Shown here one piece after another: positions 1 through 11,078 of a stretch of 64,000 nt of DNA (within the stretch, counting starts at the first letter, position 1; every line of letters starts with the position of its first letter). Both the position numbers and the translations under genes were made by a program. The stretch comes from Carassius auratus (taxonomy: Eukaryota > Chordata > Actinopteri > Cypriniformes > Cyprinidae). A model generated the notes under the pieces. It was not told where the DNA came from. It did no database searches and saw only the letters and a list, made by a program, of their open reading frames with translations. Location of the stretch: the NCBI RefSeq assembly GCF_003368295.1, contig NC_039263.1, positions 16,886,213 through 16,950,212 on the forward strand. Direction: 5' to 3'.

Positions 1-1140
1 GTGATTGCTCCTTACGTATCATATATCTTAACTTTATCAGTTTAACATGGAACAATACCAAGGGAGTTTAAAAGTGCTAGAGTTATACTATTATATAAGA
101 AAGCTTGCAAGTTAAATATGGCTAATTACAGGCCTGTTTTGGAAAGAGTTATCGATGACCAAATTGAAAAATATTGCAGCTACAAGTGATGTCTAAATGT
201 TTTTTAGATGAACTCTCTTTACATGCAGGAAAGACTGAGGCCATTCTCTTTGCATCTATAATGAAATTAAATGATGATACCTTTTTGATTAAGATTAATT
301 ATATGGAAATGGAGGTTAAAAATGCAGTAGATTATTTGGGCTGTTTAATAGATAATAAATGAACGGGTGATTTTATGGTTAGAAAGGTATTTATAAAAAT
401 ATGTGGTAAAACTAGGTTTTAGGGAGGCAAGCTGATTTATTAGATGTTCATTCCTTTTTAACACCATTTCGATTTTGTTCCCTCCTTTTGGTATAGCAGT
501 TGTTCCCAAGTTATGAAAAATAAATTGCAAAAGGCTCAAAACAAATAAGTTCGGATCATTTTAAAAGTGCATTCTCAATCACATTTGCATAGCGAAAGAA
601 GTTGGGTTTATTGACTGTGGGGAAAAAATAATGTGGTTCCAAGCTATTTAGATAATTAATTTTATATAGTGAGTCAACAGCATTCCTATAAATATAAGGG
701 TAGTGATTTTAATGTTAGTCCATCTAAATTTAAGAGTTTGGTTGGTAAAAATATGTTTTTATATACTAGTGCTATAGTATGGAATAAATGAACAGTTTCA
801 ATAAAGGGAATAAAAGATTTTGAGTTTTAAAAGATTGGTAAAAAGATGAAGATTGATGAAGATGAAGAAAATATATTTTTTATTATTATTTGTTTTTGTT
901 TAATTGGTGAATTTTCTCTACTATGTTGATAAAAATTAGATTTTATAATATGATTATGTGTAGATATTGTTGCTTTGTCTGTTCTGCACATAGCCATAAC
1001 TTTTATATTAACATCGAAGGCCGCAATGGAAATAAGCCAAGGACTATTGTGTTTTTATCCTCAACAATTTTTCTAAAGTGTACGGGATACTTGTATTTTG
1101 TACAGTTTTATAAACTTGTCAAATAAATTTCAATTCAATG
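1..1140 (+). mobile_element. 3' end of a decayed non-LTR retrotransposon (LINE), sense strand +
   Basis: Broken reading frames carry the C-terminal part of a LINE reverse transcriptase. Near 115-170 there is NYRPV-like then VIDDQIEKY; at 208-360 comes LSLHAGKTEAILF and later YLGCLIDNK; at 690-785 is a GSDFNVSPSKFKSLVGKN-like stretch followed by a WNK-like end. These resemble the RT palm and C-terminal blocks of fish LINEs. Several stops and a large deletion between the first two blocks show it is dead. The 3' UTR ends near 1125-1140 with AATAAATTTCAATTCAAT, a typical short tail. It continues beyond the left edge and lies in the intron downstream of slc45a2 exon 6. Family (L2, Rex or related) not assigned. 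Confidence 0.75.
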
Positions 1141-1521
1141 GTCAGTGCCTGCTTCTACATCACTGCCTGTTTAGCCTCGCCCACCGATTCACGCTTAAAT
1201 GACGAGAACGGCAAACGTACTTCTACACCGAAATCAAAAGTGATCACTATTGCTTTGTTTGTTGTTACAGATCATTTGATATATATTTAGTATTTATGTT
1301 TTTTTTTGCCTAAAACACATGGCATAGCAGTGGGTGTTTACTTCTGAGTCTAAAACCCATCAAGCTTATTCAAACAGAGTGTTGATTGGGGATGGGGGGT
1401 AGATTATTACTTCTAAATTGTGTTTTTCAATGTATAAATCTTGATAACATTATAAGTAGAACTCAAACTGAGGATTTTCATGTCCCCTTTAAAATGACTT
1501 TTGTCCTCTAGTATAACTGAC
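1141..1521. other. slc45a2 intron 6, non-repeat part
   Basis: Non-coding. I searched the minus strand of 1-1521 for the last slc45a2 exon (final membrane segments) and saw no matching frame or splice acceptor, so that exon lies to the left of the window. Confidence 0.6.
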
Positions 1522-1727
1522 CTCTTCAGCCTTGTGGTACTCCGAGATGAGGTTGAATGGGATCGTGTAGAGAGTGCTGGACATCACTCCAAACACACTG
1601 CACAATGTCAGCGTGGCCACAATGTTTGGAAATAGGCCGATCAGACCGGTTCCCAAGCCAAACATGAAGTAGCCTAGGAAGTACAGTCCCTTCAGGCCAA
1701 TATATGGAAGGAGAAGCCTCTGCACAT
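1522..1727 (-). CDS. slc45a2: slc45a2 exon 6
   Basis: 206 bp. Acceptor AG at 1728-1729, donor GT at 1520-1521 (GAG|GTCAGT). Enters in phase 1 and leaves in phase 0. Encodes YIGLKGLYFLGYFMFGLGTG, then PNIVATLTLCSVFGVMSST and LISEYHKAEE, the membrane segments of the C-terminal half. Confidence 0.93.
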
Positions 1728-4700
1728 CTGGATAGACACATATGGAAACCATTAAAGCAGACTCCAACAATAGCCTTCAACACAGGACAAATGGTGAATC
1801 GGATGAATAGCTAAAAGATTAACAGATCAGACGTATTCATAATAGTGATAAAATGTCTTCCCTCTGAAAGCGACACATGACTTGAGGCCCTAATTAGAAT
1901 GACAGGGTGTTGAATAGGATTGTGATTCTTCCATCAAAGCGAATGACTATGAAAAGGTGTATTATCCAATTTCAAACCGAAACTGACTTGGTAGGGCGAT
2001 GTATTATCAAACTATAATTGAACAGTCTTTCTTTGGCTGGATGCATTAAGAAAGTGCCGTTTTAATAAAGTCAGGAAGATTGAACAGTTGAGTCATGGTT
2101 CAATATTACTCACATGAATAGAGCGCAGAGGAGACGGCGTTGATGCACAGGCCCCAGCAGCCCACTTCAACCCCTCTCTCATACGTCGCATATGAGGTGG
2201 AATTGTGTTCAGCATAGGGATTCCCCTTGTACACAATCTAGAGATGAATACACACATCCCAGGGATGTTACATAAGATAAAGCATGTGACAAGGTGATCC
2301 ATTAGTCAAATGGGGTAAAAACACTAAGTACAGAGCCAGTAAATCTCTCCACAGGTGTCTCTGCTTCCATTATGCTACTCAAGTGAAGTAAAAGAACATC
2401 ACAAGGCTTTTTCCTTTCAGACACTGCATCTTCTGCTCTGCTGTGATCTTATAGGTTGGTTTTAAGGCTACTGAGAGTTTTAGAAGTCTTAACTCAAATT
2501 AGCTTTCAATAAGGTTAACATGCATGCTTAAGTGGTCCTTTTCATTCAGAAGCTCAGGTCATAAGGTTCTTACAGTTCCTTTAATAACCCTCGGCTTTGG
2601 AGACATCTTCTTGATTTCATCAAGCCTTTTGTTACTGCTATCACATTGAAAATCTAATCATCTAATACAGCCTGTCAAGTATGTCTGTTCACTGCATCAA
2701 TTGTGAAATGGCCAATCACTGCCCTGAACATTTGTTCCACACTGTTTAGGTCAGCAGAACACATTTCTGTACACACTGACCGCCTACAAAGAGACTTACT
2801 CATTTATCTCAATTCAGCACTGAATAAACTAGCTGTGAGAGGGGGGGAAAAGATAAAGAAACTGCTATCTTTTAACCACAATTCAGAGATTCTATTGATC
2901 TTTTCAGATGCTACTCTTCAGTACTAAACTGAAATCTAATGGCTTGTTAAATGAATAAAGATGAATACGTTTTTAGAGATATGATAGCTTTTCAGAATAT
3001 AAGAACATATGTTTTTGTTTTTCTTTCTTTTGTTAAGCTATACTTTTGGCAGTCTGGTTTCTTTCACAATCGCAATGGTTACAAAAATGTGTTTAAGTTA
3101 GCAGCATCAACAGTTTTTGTTACACTATCATTCTAAAGTTTGGTCATTTATTATGTGACACTGACGACTGGAATAATAAAAAATAATGCTGAAAATTCAG
3201 TTTTGCCATTACTTGAAAATTAAGAAAATTACTTGAAGTACATTGAAATATATCCCAATAGAAAACAGTTCTTTAAAATTGTAATTATATTTTACAATAT
3301 TACTGGTGTTTTTGATCAGCATTGGTGAGCATAGGAGTGTTTAAAAAATAAAATAAAAACACATTACGACATCTTACTGGCAGCGATTACTAAACTAACA
3401 TGATTTTACGCACAAAAATATATAAAAAGTTAGCCTATAGCAGCTTTACAGTCAGTCATAGTTTAGGGACTTCAACTGAAGGCATTAGTGTGGTGCTGTT
3501 ACATAAGTGTCAGCATGTGTATTTAATGGCTGTTTTGAGCCCTCTCTTTAAAGATAGGGATGTGCAAACGAAGCACAACCGGCAAATCTAATTCCTCCAA
3601 CTTCCTCCGTCACCCACCTGCCCCATGAAGTCAGTGAAGAAGAGCATGTTGCACAGGAAGGCCGTCCAGCCTAACAGATGACTCACACACAGACAGCGGT
3701 AATGGCTGGGCATGCTAATCATAGCTGACAGCAGAGATTTCAGGGTCATTCTCTTCTGTACCTGAAACAAAGTCATGCACACAGGTTAATACCATCTACT
3801 GAAAGGTTCAAAACCTTAATGCGATTACCAATAAATATTTAAGTATACAGCAAAAGTAGATGGTGCATTTAACAAACCAAGCTTATTTGGGTGAGCTATG
3901 ATATATATAAAACATAGAGATCCTACAGTTTTCTCTGCACATTATACTGGGATAAGAGAACATACTTTAAAACAGAAATAAACTGATGCAATTTGAAGGT
4001 TAGTCTAACTATTTCCCTATATGTGCTGATGAAACCCTAATATGGATGTAGATAAGGTCTTGTAATGAATATGGAGATAAAATCCAAGTTTATCACTAAA
4101 ACTCACCTTCCTGAGGAACAGGAACATTATTTTGCTAATTTTTACTACATAAATGCTCAAATTTAAATATTACATTAAGATACTAGAACAATATATGCAT
4201 GAAGCACATTATTATTACTATTGTCATTAGGAATTTACTGTTTTACCATGTATTTATATGTACATATACATTATACATGCATTTTCATTTTAAATTTACT
4301 GGACATTTTTACGGATGCACATAAAAAATGCTTCTCTAGTGCCAAAATTAAATCTGTCAACCTCACATTTCTCGCTTCACATCTTCGTTTAGCCTGTTGT
4401 ACTGATTTAGTGTTTAAACACACTCATGCATGAAAAGTAACTGATGTCTCCTGTAATTTGAATACAATTTCCCTCAGGTATTTACTTACTACTCTCTGCG
4501 TTTCATTTGAGAGCTTTATCAGCCTTATTAAGCCAGTGTTCTATCCGTCAGCCTGTGAAACAAGCCTCCCGCTGTCACTGTATTAACAAGAACTAAATAT
4601 TCTGAACCTTTTGTCCAAGAGCAGAGTTTGGTGGAACAGAACTCTTCCTCAGGCACAGATTGCAGATTTTGTGATGTTTGTCACACAGGATTAGTGAGAT

Positions 4701-7700
4701 TTACAGTTCCCTTATACATTAGTGGCACTACAAATTTGATACGAACATTAAATAAAAGTAAAGTTTGGTCAAAGTTTGTTCAAAGTTACTTTGCTGTTAT
4801 GCATATAAAACAACACATTTTTAAACCTACTGTATATTCTGATTATATACAGACATTTTATTAGTAACAATAATATCAGCTCACCTGGGTAAATTCATTT
4901 TTGTGTGACTGTATATTTCCAATTAATTCTGACAAATTCTTATTAAGGTAAACGCAGTGCCTAACTGCTGTTAAATTGACATTTTCAGCATTAATAAATG
5001 GTATATATATATATAAAATTTACTAATTCAAATACAAAACAGCAGCATTTTTATAGTGGTCTCAGAATTTTAGACTCATTATATGCTGCTATATTATGTT
5101 AAATGGTTTTATGGTAAACCTAGGCCTGATTTATTACTTAATGACTTATTAAAATATATTGAGAACTTTGAGAGCCGTGTACATGTTTCACACTTCATAA
5201 TTAAGTTACACACAATGACCATAATAAGTAATTATAACGTTACTACAAAGTACTGTTCATATGCCATCATTTGTTGCATTTCTAAAAACCGGGAAAAAAG
5301 CTTGTGCTGATTTTCAGTATCAACCAAAAGAGGGATTGTTTCTGTGAATGGCATGAGTATCCAGCGGCCGCCTAATTACAGCTCATAAAGGCTGATGCAC
5401 TAAGGTCTGAAACAGGTCATTAAAATGTGAGGGAAAATTGGGTGCAGACTGAAGCCAAGAATAAAAGCCACATGAAAGGGATTCAAGGTAACACAAACGA
5501 CCAACCTCGCTGCTAGGCTGCTTGACACTGGGCGTGACTGCATTGGCTTCACTCAGGGCAGAGAACGAGCGCTGCCTCATTTCAGGCAGGGGGGGTGGTT
5601 CTTTATGTACCGCGCCGTAGCCGTTATGATGTGGTTCTTCCAGGAGCAGCGAGGCGGCTGAACCGTGATCTGTCCGCAGTGGTTTCTCTGGGATGCTGAA
5701 AAGGTGCATGGTGAGAAAAATGCCCCAGGTCAACGATGAGAAAAAATAGATAACTTGGTATTCTGAACCCAGTGCGAAACCAAGCGCAGAGTGACCCCAG
5801 TCCATGGCTCCAATCAGGTATCCACATGCTCCACCTAGTCCTGCAAGGAAGCACAGCAGATTGCTTTGAAAAATCACACTCGAAAATCAAACCCAATCAA
5901 AAGTTTCGATGAGTTGTGCTCCGTTTGTAAAAACCAAAAACCTTCCCCAACTGTAAGATGAAGCACTAAAAGTACTTTTAACAAGGGTTGTTCTCGTTTT
6001 AGGAATGAATAAATATGTATAAGCAACACCAATTGCAACAGTAACCTTTGTAATGGAATAATGTGCACGAGGCAATGGAAGCTTATTTACAATGCAATGG
6101 AAATATAATTTTACAGTGTTGGTGCAGTGGATAAGACACATGCCATTGGTGTGAGAGACCCGGGTTCGAATCCACTGCAAGACACCAATATGTCTCTGAG
6201 CAAGACACTTAACCCCTAGTTGCTCCAGAGGCGTGCGACCTCTGACATATATAGCAATTGTAAGTCGCTTTGCATAAAAGCGTCAGCTAAATGAATAAAT
6301 GAAATGAATGAAATATGTTAGGAATGTTGATTTATCTATTATTCACTTCAGCGACTGAATTGAAACCACAGAATGATTTTCTTTCTTCATATATCGATTC
6401 AGCAGGAAATCTTTCAGACATCACACATGTGTTAAATACAGAAGCCATTGTGTTTTTCTGCTGGAGCTGCTAACAGCAGTTATGGCGTGACAGGGTTTGT
6501 CATAACATGGCTGTGCCATTGTTTTTTTTTCTTTTTTTTACCTAAACCTCACTTCAGCCTACAAGATGTTGTTTAGGTCTTAGCATGTGAAACAAAAGGG
6601 AAAGCCTCACAATAAAGACATCATAAGTACCTTATTTAAGTAATGTTATCATATATGACAATGCTGGTAAAAGCATGGTCAGATATTACACAACTGTGGA
6701 CAAGAGATGTATTTTTAACTTTCTTATTGTAAGGACATAGCAACAATTTTATTTTTTTAAGATACAATAATGTTCATAGGTTTGGGGTCTGTTATGCTGA
6801 CAAAGGCTGCATTTATATAATTTAAATATTACAATTTAAAGTTAAAAAAATTTAAAAATCCCATTTATTCATTTTATTTTCATCATCATTACTCTGGTCT
6901 TCAGGGTCACATGATCCTTCAGAAATCATTTGAATATGCTGGTTTGCTGCTCAAGAAACATTTCATATTATCATCCTCAAGGTTAAAAATGGTTGCACGG
7001 TTTAATATGGTTGATTCTTTGATGAATAAAACCTCCAAAAGCATTTACAGTAATTAAATCATGTCTGTATTTATATAACAGTATAATCAATATATACATA
7101 AAAAAAAAATCTAAATAGATATTATGATAGATATTGTGAACTTAAGAAGTATCATGTTGCAGTTTGAAGACAGGTGGTTAATATACAGAAAAACAAATAC
7201 AATTCTTCTTCTTCAAAAAAAAAAACTTCAAGTGATTAATTATAAGGTGGACATTTGCTAATGTTAATGTTACATTGCAGGGTATATTTTCTTCAGTAAA
7301 AGTATACCAAAAACAACAAAAAACAACTGTGTATGGAAGGTTATGCACAATTACACACAAACACCCACCCAGCCCTGAGCCCCAGGAGTGATCCAGTCAT
7401 GTGGCTCTGAAACTCTCAGCTCCAACCCATGATCTCAGCACATGACTGGGCCTGGTTGGATTAGGATACTATGAGTGCACACCGACCCCTTCGGTGTCTG
7501 AGCACCAGGAGCAGACAGACACAAAATCACACTTTTTTTTTTTTTTACTATAAATGGGTGAGGAAACAACCAATTTCACAAAAGTACTTGAAGTTCAGTC
7601 GAAATAAAACACTTGGAAGCTTTCAAAAGTGCCTCTACCAAATAAAAAAAAAAAAACACCATTTGTACAAAACAAATGCTGTCAGTCAGCTTCACATTGC

Positions 7701-8557
7701 TTTCACACTAGCACAAAAATGGTTAACACTGCAACATTTAGGCACATCAGTCTGGCTTTATGTCATAATGCACAACATCTCCACAGCAACAGAAGAGTCA
7801 GAAGACACAAAGAGGTGTTGATTATGGCATTGTCAAGGTAACTATACAGCTTTTAAGAAATTTCTGAAGTTTTAAAAGCTATTATTTCTTTGCTACATTC
7901 AGCTTGTTTTGCAAAGAAATTCACATTCATTCAGTGCATTTAAAAACATCAATAAAGGCATATTTTTTCATCATGTGAAGCAAGGCAAATGTTGCTTCTT
8001 ACCTGTGAGTAAGGCATGATAATGAAGCCCTCTCTCCTTATCACGATGAGAACACACGTCAAACAAATAGGCTTTAATGGGTCCATCAATGAAGTCCGCC
8101 GCAAAGTCAAACATCACCACTCCAAACATGACCACTACGATCGCCCATGTCCTTTTAACATTTCTGTCCTCTAGTACAGCTGGAGGAGAGAAACAACATC
8201 ATGTTTAGTTTCATCAAAAGCACATTATGAATCAAATGCTAATAAATACTATTGAATATAACTTTTTAGAAATGTCGAAACCTAAGGTCCATTGCTCAGG
8301 AGACAAAACTCCTATTTTGTAGTCTTTTGTAATGCATAAATAACTAAAACTACTAATTATTAAAAGTGTGACTGTTAAAATTTTTTGCCAAAAACACATA
8401 ATTGTAGTAATGAAAACAGGAGTTTTCTTCAGTATTTTAAATGTGTGTGCTTGGTAAATTAACAAGTATTCTTTATTGCAAATACTTACAATTCTATATT
8501 TGTAGTATTTAATAGGAACTATGGTAGGAAATAGATAAAGATTCCCATAGTGCTGTG

Positions 8558-8591
<34 letters not shown>

Positions 8592-9311
8592 ATGCAATGT
8601 CCAGCTACTATTTTTGACTCACATCTCCTTGCTCATTAAAAAAAGCTATTTGATATAATGTGAAAAATACAGTAGGAGAGAAAAAATTAATTCTTCAACC
8701 TAACAATATCTTTAATGGTCAAGGGAGAGCAAATATAATTTGCTAACCATTTAAAAAAAATGCATTGCCAGCTGTAGATTGTTTAACTACCAGCCTAGAC
8801 ACAAGTAACTCCTGGTTTCATGACCTTGACCGATCCATCATTTATTTAGACTGCACCTACCTGATGTGACCGCATCTCCATTTAAAAATAAAGTCAGGCC
8901 AACTAACATCATAATCCCGAGCAAGAGTATGTATGGTCGCCTTCGGCCCCATGGGGACCTACAGTAGTCGCTTGCCGAGCCGATGACAGGCTGCAGGATA
9001 AAACCCAAAACAGGGCTGATGAACCACACCAGGCTGTACAAGCGCTTGGGGAGTCCAACGCTCAGCAACACCGGCGTGACAAAAGCTGCCTCTACGGCAT
9101 AGCAGAATTCCCTTCCAAACATGGCCATGCCGTGCATGATAAGCCTTCCTCTGGAGCGCTTCGGAGGCTCCACCGCTCCAAACACAGCTGTTTCCATGCA
9201 GTCCAAATAGTCCTCTTTCCGCCCCGACTCCACCGGGTATTGCTCCATGGATGCGATCGGGCTGTCCAGTGCAGAGAACCTGCAAGGCTGGTCCTCGGTT
9301 AGAAGAGTCAT
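1522..9311 (-). CDS. slc45a2: Solute carrier family 45 member 2 (MATP), 3'-incomplete, six exons
   Basis: Proton-coupled sugar-transporter-like 12-TM protein of the melanosome membrane, needed for melanosome pH and melanin synthesis; loss gives oculocutaneous albinism type 4 in people and albino fish. Coding exons, 5' to 3': 9311-8861, 8179-8003, 5840-5506, 3761-3618, 2237-2114, 1727-1522. All junctions are GT/AG and phases join without a shift to give 479 codons. The start ATG (9309-9311) opens MTLLTEDQP. Residues 121-126 are WGRRRP, the conserved loop motif of the family. Exon 2 holds DFAADFIDGPIKAYLFDVC, exon 4 GWTAFLCNMLFFTDFMGQ, exon 6 the final-third membrane segments. The last exon, about 70 residues in relatives, is outside the window. 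The N-terminal tail before EPPKR is about 20 residues longer than the human one as I remember it. Not a pseudogene on what is visible. Confidence 0.95.
1728..2113. other. slc45a2 intron 5
   Basis: 386 bp, no repeat or gene recognised. Confidence 0.8.
2114..2237 (-). CDS. slc45a2: slc45a2 exon 5
   Basis: 124 bp. Acceptor AG at 2238-2239, donor T|GTGAGT at 2112-2113. Encodes IVYKGNPYAEHNSTS, then ERGVEVGCWGLCINAVSSAL. NST is a predicted N-glycosylation site in the lumenal loop, as in mammals. Confidence 0.93.
2238..3617. other. slc45a2 intron 4
   Basis: 1.38 kb. AT-rich, non-coding. Holds a copy of a high-copy fish repeat at 3145-3345; the rest shows nothing I can name. Confidence 0.7.
3145..3345 (+). 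repeat. Copy of a ubiquitous fish interspersed repeat (A family)
   Basis: Contains GTGACACTGACGACTGGAAT, AATGCTGAAAATTCAG and ACAATATTACTG, then TGGTGAGCATAGGAG. The same blocks recur, some inverted, at 6771-7052, 10296-10412, 39214-39395, 55745-55930 and 59870-60110. Full copies end in CAAACTTTTGAAC-like motifs. Confidence 0.65.
3618..3761 (-). CDS. slc45a2: slc45a2 exon 4
   Basis: 144 bp, phase 0 to phase 0. Acceptor AG at 3762-3763, donor CAG|GTGGGT at 3616-3617. Starts VQKRMTLKSLL and ends TDFMGQ. Confidence 0.93.
3762..5505. other. slc45a2 intron 3
   Basis: 1.74 kb, very AT-rich. No gene, no repeat I can name; the short frames here are chance. Confidence 0.7.
5506..5840 (-). CDS. slc45a2: slc45a2 exon 3 (large cytoplasmic loop)
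   Basis: 335 bp. Acceptor AG at 5841-5842; donor GAG|GTTGGT at 5504-5505, weaker than consensus. Begins GLGGACGYLIGAMDWGHSAL, then a membrane segment, then the variable central cytoplasmic loop (RTDHGSAASLLLEEPHHN region to KQPSSE). The loop is the least conserved part of the family. Reading through the donor would add about 40 residues and then stop. Confidence 0.92.
6119..6318 (+). mobile_element. tRNA-derived SINE, nearly full length
   Basis: RNA polymerase III A box TGGTGCAGTGG (6120-6130) and B box GGTTCGAATCC (6163-6173), spaced as in a tRNA. A tRNA-unrelated body follows, then the tail GTAAGTCGCTTTGCATAAAA and an ATGAATAA-type terminal repeat. The tail is the type shared with partner LINEs in fish. 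Inserted in the opposite direction to slc45a2 transcription. Confidence 0.85.
6771..7052 (-). repeat. A-family interspersed repeat, inverted copy
   Basis: Contains GGGTCACATGATCCTTCAGA and ATTTGAATATGCTGGTTTGC, the reverse complement of blocks found in other copies, plus CAAAGGCTGCATTTAT near the start. Confidence 0.65.
8003..8179 (-). CDS. slc45a2: slc45a2 exon 2
   Basis: 177 bp (59 codons), phase 1 to phase 1. Acceptor AG at 8180-8181, donor ACAG|GTAAGA at 8001-8002. Encodes VVVMFGVVMFDFAADFIDGP, then CSHRDKERGLHYHALLTG, the best conserved segment of the family. Confidence 0.95.
8180..8860. other. slc45a2 intron 1
   Basis: 681 bp, AT-rich. Contains a 33-base A run at 8558-8590 and no gene. 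Confidence 0.75.
8558..8590 (+). repeat. Poly-A mononucleotide run
   Basis: 33 uninterrupted A on the + strand. The poly-Phe frame across it on the minus strand is an artefact. Confidence 0.95.
8861..9311 (-). CDS. slc45a2: slc45a2 exon 1 (coding part)
   Basis: 451 bp, 150 codons plus one base. ATG at 9309-9311; donor TCAG|GTAGGT at 8859-8860. Long polar N-terminus, then RLIMHGMAMFGREFCYAVEA (first membrane segment) and WGRRRP at 121-126. ATG context TGACTC/ATGACTCT is moderate; no in-frame upstream ATG is better supported. A second in-frame Met is at residue 22. Confidence 0.94.
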
Positions 9312-9560
9312 GGTGGTCGGTCTTGAAACTCTTAATTCCTACTGCATAGTTGAGCGATAAAGCTCTAAACTAGTATTTACAACGTCAGCTGAGCTGAGAA
9401 GAAAAAGAGGAGGTCGTCTGGCTGAGATCAAGAAAGTAAGCCTCGCTTTTTTTTTCTTCTTCTTGTTTTTGTTGCCAAAGGCCGCTGGTGGAGTCGGTTG
9501 TAAGCACGTGACAAAGATTATGAGCGGTGGATGTTCTTCTCTTGCTCCTGCTGGGTTACA
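9312..9560 (-). promoter_or_regulatory. slc45a2 5' flank with MITF-type E-box
   Basis: About 195 bp before the ATG lies CACGTG (9505-9510), read on the gene strand as GTCACGTGC, the TCACGTG form preferred by MITF/TFE factors. SLC45A2 is known to be MITF-dependent in pigment cells; use of this site here is inference. Two further E-boxes lie upstream (9749-9755 and 9927-9934). No clear TATA box. Confidence 0.45.
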
Positions 9561-9926
9561 ACAGGTTAGAAGTTCAGAACTAACAATTCGTGGTTAATGT
9601 AATAGCACATATCTATCAGATAAAGAGAACAGTAGAGTGTTTGGGGAAACGGAAACGTTAGAAAAAGTTTAATGTAGTCCTAACAATTATCCTTTTGTGG
9701 TCTTGCATGGCAGGGTGGCCCATTAGGGGTAAATCAAGTGACGTGCACCATGTGATTCCTCGGCCGACGGCTTCAAGGGGGTTGGAAAGAAAAGGCAATG
9801 CATTTAAAGCGGAGTCAAAGCACACAACCCCACGCAATGCTGCCTCTCCATTCACACGACTATCTCCTGCTGCTTTGGTTTACTCAAATCTGTCATGAGA
9901 CTTTCACTGAGGCTCTTCAAAAAAAA

Positions 9927-9934
9927 TCATGTGA
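9927..9934 (+). promoter_or_regulatory. M-box-like E-box TCATGTGA
   Basis: TCATGTG is the core of the melanocyte M-box. Found 616 bp upstream of the slc45a2 ATG. Such heptamers occur often by chance, so confidence is low. Confidence 0.3.
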
Positions 9935-10295
9935 GCTTCTTACGGAAACATCATCCACTCTCTCTTCAACTTAATCTTCAGAGGTCGAGCTGTGGATCAC
10001 AGGGAGCCGGTCAGATGTTGTCACATGCATTAAAATACCACATTCCACACATATCTTCTACGTGAATGAGAACTGATTTCAGGCTAGAGTAGTTATGAAA
10101 TAGCTTTATGCAACTCATTCTTTGGGTTTACTAATAGTATTTGAATTGAGAAAAGAGGATTGAGTATGTTATCAAAAGAAGTATTGTTTGAAGCCAGATA
10201 CAGTCTTTAAAGTCTCATTTTCATTATTTTGATCACAATCTTCAAGGATAAGAAAATGTGTCTTGATCTCTATGGTCTCTTTTATTAATTTTGAA

Positions 10296-10412
10296 AATAC
10301 ACTACTGTTTAAAAGTTTGGGCTCGCTAACAGAAATGAATGCTTTAATTGAGAAAAGATGCATTACATTGAAGTCACAGTAAAGACATTTATAATGTTAC
10401 AAAGCATTTCTG
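10296..10412 (+). repeat. A-family interspersed repeat, terminal fragment
   Basis: Begins ACACTACTGTTTAAAAGTTT, the usual end of this family, and continues with AGTAAAGACATTTATAATG. Confidence 0.65.
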
Positions 10413-10736
10413 TGACCACACAAAAACGGCCACCTGTATCATAATAAAGACCACTACGTTGTTCACCAAGTGTTACACTTTAATACAAGTTATATTATTA
10501 TGGCAGAAATCTTCACCTTAAGCTGAATCATTAATTGGTTTTATCCTCATACCATTATCTTAGGTCATCAGCACTCCCTAATAATTAGGCAAAGGCAAAT
10601 ATTTCACTCCATTAATTAGTCTATGACTCACACTCAGCTCTTCTTGCTGAAGACACTTATTAGTCAAGTATTTCAATTCACAACCAAAAGTGGTACACTT
10701 TAATCAACTGTAAATAAAATGCCTTCAACCATACCA

Positions 10737-10742
10737 TTTATT
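10737..10742 (-). terminator. Possible amacr polyadenylation signal
   Basis: AATAAA on the minus strand, about 340 bases after the amacr stop. Position fits a short 3' UTR, but no cleavage data support it. Confidence 0.3.
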
Positions 10743-11078
10743 CAAAACAGTCTTAAAAGAAGTGAATGTTAAATATCTTTGCTGAAAGAAGGATGCAGTT
10801 ACTGACAAATATAAGGATGTTAAGATTAAGACATAATGTTTGCAATAGGCTTTAATTATGCTGCAATTACAAATTAGTTTAATTTTGAGTAATTTTTTAC
10901 TCAAAAGCCCAGGATCATTTAGTCCACTGCAGCACCCAGTGATTCACAAGGGACGGTAATTTTGTTCTGAAATGCCCCCTCACACTCACTCAACAAGACG
11001 GAGGAGTTCAAGTGCTCAGATTCCTGCGCTGCATCATTGGCCACAGAGTATAATGATTCTCCAGTCAGAGTCTTTGAT

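Larger units (their letters stand above)
5841..8002. other. slc45a2 intron 2
   Basis: 2.16 kb. Holds the SINE at 6119-6318 and an A-family repeat at 6771-7052. 7053-8002 is AT-rich with no gene recognised; the open frames at 7471-7841 are not supported as coding. Confidence 0.7.
9561..11078. other. Spacer between slc45a2 promoter and amacr stop
   Basis: Holds upstream E-boxes, an A-family repeat fragment at 10296-10412 and the amacr 3' UTR. No gene. Confidence 0.7.

Noticed and set aside
1..1521. Last slc45a2 exon
   Set aside because: No minus-strand frame resembling the final membrane segments and no acceptor; the space is mostly a LINE fragment.
6119..6190. tRNA gene
   Set aside because: Pol III boxes are present but the sequence does not fold as a full tRNA by eye and runs into a SINE body and tail.
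8232..8597. 121-codon minus-strand frame starting with poly-Phe
   Set aside because: Starts in a 33-base A run inside slc45a2 intron 1; the rest has no recognisable similarity.
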